DNA of 16,666 nt from Pseudomonadota bacterium (GTDB lineage: Bacteria > Desulfobacterota > Desulfobulbia > Desulfobulbales > DAOVYS01). Below are positions 6,801 through 12,304 of this stretch, in pieces. The stretch spans positions 1-16,666 of the forward strand of contig DAOVYS010000030.1 of assembly GCA_030635485.1 (NCBI GenBank), written 5' to 3'. The translations under genes were made by a program, and so were the position numbers. The number at the start of each line of letters is the position of its first letter. The first letter of the stretch is position 1. A model generated the notes under the pieces. That model saw nothing but the letters and a program-made list of their open reading frames with translations, had not been told where the DNA came from and did not search any database.

Positions 6801-9530
6801 ACCATCCTCGACCGGATCGGTCTTGACGGCGGATCTGCCATGACCGGCCAGCCGGACGACACCGCAGGCGATGGTAAGATTTTCGTCAATTCCGGCCAGG
6901 ACCGGATCCGTTTTGTGCCGGATGCAAATTATGTCGGCCCGGCCACCATCACCTTCCGAACCTGGGACCATACGGAGTATTGCAGTGGCGACACCGGAAT
7001 TGATGTCACGACCAACGGCGTAAACACCGCCTTCAGTACAGATACAGCGACTGCTGAAATTACGGTTAATCCTTCTACTGTTGATGCCCTTGTGCCGGAT
7101 GGGGCTGAGTTTCAGGTGAATACAACTACTACAAATCAACAATGGGAACCTTTGATTACATCATTAACAAATGGTGATTTTCTTGTTACATGGACTTCTA
7201 TTGACCAAGATGGATCACAGGACGGAGTGTATGGACAACGATATGATGCTAATGGTACACAGATTGGGGGTGAATTTTTAATAAATACAACTACAAGTGA
7301 CGTTCAACGAAATGAAGCCGCAACATCATTAAAAGATGGTGGATTTATTGTTACATGGCATTCAAACAATCAAGATGGATCTGGAACAGGGGAGTATGGA
7401 AAACGATTTGATGTTAATGGTAATCCTGTTGGGGGAGAATTTTTGATCAACACAACCACTACAGATGACCAATTCTCCTCCAGCATCACTTCCTTGAACG
7501 ATGGTGGCTTCATGGTAGCTTGGACATCGCTTAACCAAGATGGATCTGGCGCAGGTGTATATGGGCAACTATTTAATTCAACAGGGGCTGCTGTTGGAGA
7601 TGAATTTCTCATAAACTCTACAACAACGGATGGTCAAAGTAATCCCTCTATTGCTTCTCTGAACGATGGAGGCTTTGTTGTTGTTTGGGACTCAAACACT
7701 CAAGATGGGTCTTTTCAAGGTATTTATGGCCAGAGATATGATGGGAGTGGCACTGTTATCGGAGGAGAGTTTCAAATTAACACGACTACTGTTGATTCTC
7801 AATCTTCTCCCTCTGTTGCATCATTAAATGACGGGGGTTTTGTCGTTGTTTGGGAATCAAATAATCAAGATGGTTCTGGAAAAGGTGTTTTTGCTCAGAG
7901 ATATGATGTTAATGGTGCAAAAATTGGTGGTGAATTACAGATAAATAGCACTACTACGGATACACAATTTGATGTTAGTGTGTCAGGACTAATAGATGGT
8001 GGTTTTGTAGTAACATGGTCTTCCTGGAATCAAGACGGGGCCTCTTATGGTGTATTTGGACAAAGGTATGATGCAAATAATACAGCATTTGGAAGTGAAT
8101 TTCAGGTCAACACAACAACAGCTGAGAATCAAGATTATTCTGAAGTTGTATTCTTAAATAATGGCGGATTTGTTGTAGCATGGCGATCTTGGCTACAAGA
8201 TGGAAACGCTTCTGGAGTCTATGCCCAGCGCTACATTTTTAATGAAGCCCCGGCCATGGACAACACCGGTTCCATGTCCCTCACTGCCATTAATGAAGAC
8301 ACGGCTGATCCTGCCGGTGACACAATAGCCGACATTATCGCCAGCGCAGGAGGCGATAGGATCACGGATGCCAATATAAATGCGGTTGAAGGTATTGCCG
8401 TCACGGGCGTTGACATTACCAACGGCGACTGGCAGTTTTCCACAGACAGCGGGGCTACCTGGAATTCTTTTGGCGGCGTGTCCGACGTAAGCGCAACCCT
8501 CTTGGCTGACGCCGCTGCCAACAAAATTCGTTTTGTCCCGAATGCAGATTATAATGGTTCAGCAACCATCACCTTCCGCGCCTGGGACCAGACAACCTGG
8601 AGTAATGCTGATACTGGTATGGATGTCTCAACAAACGGGGCAAAAACCGCTTTTAGCGCAACTACCGAGACGGCTAGCATAAGCATAACAGCAACTCCGC
8701 CACCTCCTCCGCCTCCTCCACCTCCGCCACCACCCGAGGAGCCACCACCTGAGGAACCACCACCCGAGGAGCCACCACCCGAGGAGCCACCACCTGAGGA
8801 ACCGCCGCCCGAGGAGCCACCACCCGAGGAACCACCGCCTGAGGAGCCTTCACCCGAGCCTTCAGTGGAAGAGGTGCTGGTGAATGTTCCAGACACAGAT
8901 GCGGGTTTGAGTGGTATGGACTTGATCGACAGTATGCAAGTGGCGGAGTCTGGACAAGAACCGGTTACAATTGTTGAGGATTTCGCTGTTTCAGAGAATA
9001 GCGATATGTTCTTGAGTGAAGACGGGATGCAGACTTTTGAATTGACAGGTATCGATTTGTTTGACGTCGATTTTGTTGGGGATGAGTCCTCAGTTTCAGA
9101 GCCGGTAGTAGTTCCTGAAGAAGGGCTGTCTGGTGAAGAGCCACCAATGGTGGACTCAGATTTAGAACCAGCTACCGAGGTCGAACAACTTGCAGAAACT
9201 ACGGAAACTGAAGAAAGTAGTTTATCTGAAGATGAGGTAATAGAGGAAGAAGGTCAGGAAAATGAGCAGGAGGAGGGGCAGGAGGCTGATGAAGAAGGGG
9301 AAGAAAATGAAAACGAAGAGGAGATTGCAGAGGAAGAACAGCCGCCTGAAACTGTAGCGTCCGAACAGGCAGAGGCGGCTCTTGAGGTCAAGGCTGACAC
9401 CTCCAAAGCGGTCAATGTGAAGAAGGGCCTTTCCGAGCAGCTTGCCAGGGAAAAGACGGTTTCCGAGGCGGAGCGGGCCGAGATTCTGGGAATTTTCAGC
9501 GAGGTCTTTGATGTCCTACAATGTAACTGA
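3834..9530 (+). CDS. Giant exported multidomain protein (LEPR motif, DUF4347, propeller-like repeats)
   Basis: About 1,898 residues without an N-terminal signal peptide; probable surface or secreted adhesin and cargo of the locus. In order: LEPRIMFDGA motif (32-41), known near the N-terminus of giant type I-exported proteins; DUF4347 (about 88-246) with SHGG (His147) and LYGCDVAAG (Cys190); seven PD40/TolB-like repeats (about 263-703), four carrying DxDNDG-type loops likely to bind Ca2+; an Ig/cadherin-like domain split by an insertion (about 791-1020); seven 55-residue repeats (1090-1470); a second, uninterrupted copy of the split domain (1471-1620); 13 prolines and EEPPP repeats (1622-1674); a Glu-rich acidic tail; and a final amphipathic helix (about 1863-1890). 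No RTX nonapeptides are visible. Translationally coupled to the FecR gene. The DUF4347 call is firm from motifs; adhesin function is inferred. Confidence 0.85.
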   Translation: MKLFNSAKHKTQRSQNSRAEMIGVQPSCMMALEPRIMFDGAVAMTAAEVADIADVVDAPDHNLDNMNNNHAEVDFQNLVKDYTPPPTQIHKEIVFVDSTVMDYDQLTQGISSDARVVILDSEADAVSQISAELSKYSNLDAIHIVSHGGPGNLQFGNGSLSLANLDANTDQLTAWGESFSSEADIMLYGCDVAAGENGQTFVSQLAELTGTDVAASTDTTGAVEKGGDWNLETEAGTIETGSAFNQVIQASWQGTLDTATLVSVDSAENLADAATWDTPDATDDGCYVAFASTATNLVTGDTNGWSDIFVRNTEIGDTVRVSIDSSGAQGVSGGSYSPSISHNGRFVAFQSAATNLVAGDTNAKTDIFVHDRDTDNDGIFDEAGAISTTRISVDSAGVEGDNHSYKPSISDDGRYVAFYSDATNLVAGDTNVVSDVFVHDRDADNDGIFDEAGGISTVRASLHSDGSQATGNSYAPSISGDGRHVVFASSATDLITGDTNANTDTFIHDRDVDNDGTYDEAGFIATNKVSIASDGTQGNSYSGTSPKISEDGRFVVFDSASTNLVAGDTNATNDVFVHDRDADYDGIYDEAGAIETKRVSVASDGTQGNGYSSSPNISDGGHYITFTSSATNLVPNDINGTSDAFIHDNFAEGTTLASDDLSAVVSGGVVIAGDGRHLVLSTDASLVGADTNGFNDIYIIDRNDAPTVNTAGKAVINSIMENDTTSIGTAVGDIVRSVFADIDDHELAEPGMAVIGSDTTNGTWEYSTDYGSSWSTLTGLSDTNATLFSSEIVLVGGQVSNTTNLSASELFINGNATAAVTLITSLNNGLNMQGAWNLMQAINDPGIDTKVWVNLTTLYSSNIAATVGTSTEVDFFLNGENIAFTTSGASVAQVITDTMAAINAATAQTGVEALAGDGTNGGTTDSIVFRNVYPGEMHEIVISGYSETVGTASTGLGNVHQRADATHNTGRITLFSHGKYEITTSAGDDTILDRIGLDGGSAMTGQPDDTAGDGKIFVNSGQDRIRFVPDANYVGPATITFRTWDHTEYCSGDTGIDVTTNGVNTAFSTDTATAEITVNPSTVDALVPDGAEFQVNTTTTNQQWEPLITSLTNGDFLVTWTSIDQDGSQDGVYGQRYDANGTQIGGEFLINTTTSDVQRNEAATSLKDGGFIVTWHSNNQDGSGTGEYGKRFDVNGNPVGGEFLINTTTTDDQFSSSITSLNDGGFMVAWTSLNQDGSGAGVYGQLFNSTGAAVGDEFLINSTTTDGQSNPSIASLNDGGFVVVWDSNTQDGSFQGIYGQRYDGSGTVIGGEFQINTTTVDSQSSPSVASLNDGGFVVVWESNNQDGSGKGVFAQRYDVNGAKIGGELQINSTTTDTQFDVSVSGLIDGGFVVTWSSWNQDGASYGVFGQRYDANNTAFGSEFQVNTTTAENQDYSEVVFLNNGGFVVAWRSWLQDGNASGVYAQRYIFNEAPAMDNTGSMSLTAINEDTADPAGDTIADIIASAGGDRITDANINAVEGIAVTGVDITNGDWQFSTDSGATWNSFGGVSDVSATLLADAAANKIRFVPNADYNGSATITFRAWDQTTWSNADTGMDVSTNGAKTAFSATTETASISITATPPPPPPPPPPPPPEEPPPEEPPPEEPPPEEPPPEEPPPEEPPPEEPPPEEPSPEPSVEEVLVNVPDTDAGLSGMDLIDSMQVAESGQEPVTIVEDFAVSENSDMFLSEDGMQTFELTGIDLFDVDFVGDESSVSEPVVVPEEGLSGEEPPMVDSDLEPATEVEQLAETTETEESSLSEDEVIEEEGQENEQEEGQEADEEGEENENEEEIAEEEQPPETVASEQAEAALEVKADTSKAVNVKKGLSEQLAREKTVSEAERAEILGIFSEVFDVLQCN
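7101..8242 (+). repeat. Seven tandem 55-residue (165-bp) repeats in the giant protein
   Basis: Each unit follows G-G-E-F-x-I-N-T-T-T, S-L-x-D-G-G-F-V-V-x-W, Q-D-G-S-G and Y-G-Q-R-Y-D-x-N-G; the last unit is slightly shorter. Seven units with four short strands each suggest a seven-bladed beta-propeller (inference). The DNA is visibly richer in A and T than the flanking parts of the same gene and uses different codons, for example ACA and AAT where the neighbours use ACC and AAC. Confidence 0.85.
8697..8864 (+). repeat. Polyproline run and EEPPP coding repeat
   Basis: Thirteen consecutive proline codons (8697-8735) are followed by eight 15-bp units encoding EEPPP (the last EEPSP, 8736-8855). 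The synonymous codons vary between units, so the repeat is kept at protein level. This is a stiff, charged stalk or cell-wall/periplasm spacer between the folded domains and the acidic tail. Confidence 0.95.
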
Positions 9531-9532
9531 CA

Positions 9533-9586
9533 GTAAGGGCTCACACCTGCACCACCTGTGAGCTCTTACAGCGCAACAGGTTTTTT
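9533..9586 (+). terminator. Hairpin with delayed T-run after the giant gene (partial terminator or stabiliser)
   Basis: A 13-bp stem (9533-9545 with 9557-9569, one G-U) with an 11-nt loop starts three bases after the giant gene's stop. A six-T run (9581-9586) comes 11 bases later, preceded by a weaker competing stem CCTGT/ACAGG (9555-9559 with 9576-9580). This is not a textbook terminator. It could reduce transcription into the adaptor genes or protect the 3' end of the giant mRNA. Confidence 0.45.
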
Positions 9587-9622
9587 AACTCTTATACGAT
9601 ATTATACTTTGTGATCGATTAC

Positions 9623-10366
9623 ATGCGAACCATAATAGTTTTTATTGTGTGCATGCTTTTACCCGCATTGCTGTATGGTGCGGAACATCTGAAAGCAAGG
9701 GCTCTGCTTGTTCCTGCACGGGAGGCGGTGATCTCCAGCCGTATTGATGGCTGTATTGTCAGCCTGCCGGTTGAGGCGGGCGATTGTTTTAAAAAGGGCC
9801 AACTGCTTGTGGAGCTGGATTGCCGTATTTTGAACGCTGAATTGCAAAAGGCAAAAATGGATCTGGAGGCAGCCGTTGAGATCCATGGGGCCAAGCTGCG
9901 CTTAAAAAAATTCGGCTCGGCCAGTGAACTTGAGGTGGCTGTTTCCTCGGCCAAAAAAAAACGGGCTCAGGCCGAGGTGTTGCTCAAAGAGGCCAAGGTT
10001 AATATGTGTTGCATCCAATCTCCGTTCAGGGGCCGGGTTGTAAAACGTATGGCAAATCCTTATGAAAATGTCACGCCTGAAGACCCCATACTCGAGATTC
10101 TGGATGACAGACAGCTCAAACTGCATCTGCTTGTTCCCTCCAACTGGCTGCAATGGCTCAGAAAAGATTGCAGGTTCGCATTGCGCATCGACGAGACAGG
10201 CAAGGAATATCAGGCGGTTGTCACAGGCATGGGGGCCAGGGTTAACCCTGTTAATCAGACCCTGGAAGTGGAGGCAGCCTTTGTCAAAGACCACGGCGAA
10301 TTACTGGCCGGAATGAGCGGCACGGCGGTTTTTGTATTGCCTGTATCAAAACAGGGCGCACGCTAA
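9623..10366 (+). CDS. Exported HlyD/RND-type periplasmic adaptor (membrane fusion protein)
   Basis: A small adaptor of about 247 residues. The signal peptide (residues 1-20, ending LLYGA) is followed by half of a biotinyl-lipoyl-like barrel (ISSRIDGCIVSLPVEAGD, FKKGQLLVELD). A short helical hairpin (about 65-125, rich in Lys/Ala/Glu) and the second lipoyl half (IQSPFRGRVVKR) follow, then a beta-barrel (about 155-240). Adaptors of this type bridge an inner-membrane exporter and a TolC-like duct. The short hairpin suggests docking with a long outer-membrane factor or with the partner adaptors downstream. GTG at 9611 is an alternative start; ATG at 9623 gives a cleaner signal peptide. No clear Shine-Dalgarno sequence is seen. 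It follows the giant gene by about 90 bases containing a hairpin. Confidence 0.85.
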   Translation: MRTIIVFIVCMLLPALLYGAEHLKARALLVPAREAVISSRIDGCIVSLPVEAGDCFKKGQLLVELDCRILNAELQKAKMDLEAAVEIHGAKLRLKKFGSASELEVAVSSAKKKRAQAEVLLKEAKVNMCCIQSPFRGRVVKRMANPYENVTPEDPILEILDDRQLKLHLLVPSNWLQWLRKDCRFALRIDETGKEYQAVVTGMGARVNPVNQTLEVEAAFVKDHGELLAGMSGTAVFVLPVSKQGAR

Positions 10367-10488
10367 ACATGGAAGCACAACTTTCTGACTTGGTGTATCT
10401 AATAAGAATCCAGAATCCAGGAGTCAGAATAATTGGTTTTACTAATTTTGGGGAGCGTATTATCTTTTCTCATATTGATCAATCATTG

Positions 10489-10718
10489 AGCCCTGAAAGG
10501 GCGGTATTCGATAGCCCAGGGGGTAGCGAAGCGGAACCCTGGGTAAAGAAGATCACCTTTTGTCAAGCCCTGAAAGGGCGGTACAAAACGAGTCGATATA
10601 TTATGGTCCGCATCTTTATATCGCCCTTACAGGGCTTATCGTTTGTGGTATTTTTACTACCCGGGGCTGCGCGCTGTGCGCTGACCCCGGGCTATTGAAT
10701 AACCGCCCTTACAGGGCT
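10489..10718. repeat. Composite palindromic (BIME-like) element, copy 1
   Basis: Four copies of a 15-bp dyad occur: AGCCCTGAAAGGGCG at 10489-10503 and 10566-10580, and the inverted form CGCCCTTACAGGGCT at 10622-10636 and 10704-10718. Between them lie two further stems, CCCAGG...CCTGGG and CCCGGGGC...GCCCCGGG with a GCGC-rich loop. A second copy occurs inverted at the right window edge (16465-16666). The element fills the gap between two adaptor genes; short reading frames across it are not credible genes. Bases 10367-10488 upstream show nothing beyond a short GAATCCA direct repeat. Confidence 0.85.
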
Positions 10719-10769
10719 GGGATGAGAGAAGAAAAGGTCATCAGAAGTTACAATTCAGAAAGATGCGTG

Positions 10770-12134
10770 ATGGAACCAAATGAAGAAAAGAACAATGCGT
10801 TAAAGCAGCAGCTTGCAGGTCTTGGGACTCTGCTTCAGTTGGAAAAACAGTGCCGGCACGCCAAAAACAAGGCGGAGTTCGGTTTTTTTGTTGTTAATGA
10901 CACCCTGCGTCTTCTTCAATATCATCAAGCCGTGTTATGGCAAAAAAAAGGGCGCTCTGTTAAAACGGTTGCCGTATCCGGCGTGGACCTGCCGAACAGT
11001 GACTCGCCATATCTTCAGTGGCTGCAACGGGTTTGCAAGTATCTTTTAAGCCGGGAGGAGGCGCTAAAAACACAAGTTATCACCTCTGAACAGCTCCCTC
11101 CGGCTCTGCAAGAGGGGTGGGAGGAGTGGATGGGCTCCCAGGGGCTGTGGTGTCCGCTGATTGCAGATGGGAATATACTGGGCGGCTTGTGGCTGAAACG
11201 GGATAAAGAATGGTTGTCTTTGGAAACAGCCCTGCTTGACCAGCTGGCCGACGCCTATGCACATGCCTGGCAGTCGCTTCTCTATCGTCCGTTCCGGCGC
11301 AATCGGCAACAGAACGGTGTGATCGGCAGATTGCTGCGACCGGCCCTTCTGGCAGCGGTTTTGATAGGCCTTGCAATGCCGGTGGAATTCTCGGTCCTGG
11401 CTCCCGCCCGTATAGTCCCCCTGGACCCGCTTGTGATCAGCGCTCCATTACGGGGAGTTATAAAGAAATTTCACGTTCAGCCAAATCAACAGGTCAAAAC
11501 AGAGCAACTGCTGTTCGAGCTTGATGATACCGAGTTAAGAAACCGGTATCAGGTGGCGAAAAAGGCGCTGGCCGTTGCACAAGCCCAATATCAACGGGCT
11601 GCTCAGAAATCATTGTCGGAACGGGATTCCATCATTGACATTGACGTGTCGCGGGCCAGGGTAGCTATTAAGAAAGCGGAATTAGAATATGCCGCCGAGG
11701 ATTTGTCCAGGGTTGAGGTGCGCTCCGAACGGGACGGCATAGTGGTCTTTGCCGATGTTAATGACTGGCTCGGCAAACCGGTGGTTATTGGCGAAAAGGT
11801 GCTGCTGGTGGCTGACCCGGGCAGCAGAGAGCTTGAGATACAGGTGCCACTTGATAATGCGGTTAATTTAGAGGCTGGAGCAAAGGTGCGCATGTTTCTT
11901 CATGTCGATCCTGCCCGGGATATCCGGGCGACCATCCGGCAGACCAGTTATGAGGCCAAAGAGACGCCGCAGGGAACCCTTGCCTATATTGTTAAGGCCG
12001 CCTTTGTAAACGAGTCCCGGCAACTGAGAATCGGGATGCAGGGTACGGCCAAGATATACGGCAAGGAAACCAGGCTCTACTATTATTTGCTGCGGCGGCC
12101 ATGGGCTGCCCTGCGTAGAACTCTGGGAATCTAG
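10770..12134 (+). CDS. GAF-like domain fused to membrane-anchored HlyD-type adaptor
   Basis: About 454 residues. The N-terminal ~170 residues look like a cytoplasmic GAF-type domain (helix, AKNKAEFGFFVVNDTLRLL, LWCPLIADGNILGGLWL, closing helix). One transmembrane segment follows (about 190-212), then HlyD-type lipoyl halves (ISAPLRGVIKKFHVQPNQ; VRSERDGIVVFADVNDW) around a helical hairpin (about 250-310) and a C-terminal barrel. The layout suggests an inner-membrane adaptor whose cytoplasmic part could sense a ligand or partner. The open frame extends upstream to TTG 10560, but those residues come from the palindromic element. ATG 10770 fits the first family-like sequence; ATG 10722 is an alternative. 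The stop codon lies inside the inverted-repeat element that follows. Confidence 0.8.
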   Translation: MEPNEEKNNALKQQLAGLGTLLQLEKQCRHAKNKAEFGFFVVNDTLRLLQYHQAVLWQKKGRSVKTVAVSGVDLPNSDSPYLQWLQRVCKYLLSREEALKTQVITSEQLPPALQEGWEEWMGSQGLWCPLIADGNILGGLWLKRDKEWLSLETALLDQLADAYAHAWQSLLYRPFRRNRQQNGVIGRLLRPALLAAVLIGLAMPVEFSVLAPARIVPLDPLVISAPLRGVIKKFHVQPNQQVKTEQLLFELDDTELRNRYQVAKKALAVAQAQYQRAAQKSLSERDSIIDIDVSRARVAIKKAELEYAAEDLSRVEVRSERDGIVVFADVNDWLGKPVVIGEKVLLVADPGSRELEIQVPLDNAVNLEAGAKVRMFLHVDPARDIRATIRQTSYEAKETPQGTLAYIVKAAFVNESRQLRIGMQGTAKIYGKETRLYYYLLRRPWAALRRTLGI

Positions 12135-12303
12135 GAGGCTGTCCGAGAATGCCCTTTTTCCCAAACTCTTCGTCATACGAAAAAAATAATGCTCGGAATA
12201 TTAAACATATGCACCCCAAGGGCACTTACTTCGCTGCGCCTGCGCTTATTTTTTTCGTATTCCTCGATTTTGAAAAAAATTGCTATTCTAGGACAACCTC
12301 CTA
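12132..12303. mobile_element. MITE-like element with long imperfect terminal inverted repeats
   Basis: The ends TAGGAGGCTGTCC (12132-12144) and GGACAACCTCCTA (12291-12303) are inverted matches at 12 of 13 positions. Similarity continues inward for about 60 bases on each side, including ATACGAAAAAAATAA in both arms. The ~172-bp element carries no gene. Its left end supplies the TAG stop of the GAF/HlyD gene and its right end lies one base from the M50 gene's ATG. The core contains GCACCCCAAGGGCACTT (12211-12227), also found at 14515-14531. Mobility is inferred from structure only. Confidence 0.7.
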
Positions 12304-12304
12304 A

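Noticed and set aside
8549..8896. Antisense frame with Gly/Ser repeats
   Set aside because: It is the complement of the proline and EEPPP codons of the giant gene.
3834..9530. RTX toxin identity for the giant protein
   Set aside because: No GGxGxDxxx nonapeptides are visible; the acidic loops are of DxDNDG type instead.
10369..10698. A 109-codon open frame between the two adaptor genes
   Set aside because: Most of it is translated from the composite palindromic element, it has no family resemblance, and it overlaps the upstream extension of the next frame.
10489..10718. Possible CRISPR array from repeated AGCCCTGAAAGGGCG
   Set aside because: Repeat spacing is irregular, copies are in both orientations, spacers recur in the other element copy, and no cas genes are present.
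10560..10769. N-terminal extension of the GAF/HlyD protein starting at TTG
   Set aside because: These 70 codons derive mainly from the repeat element; recognisable protein begins after ATG 10770.
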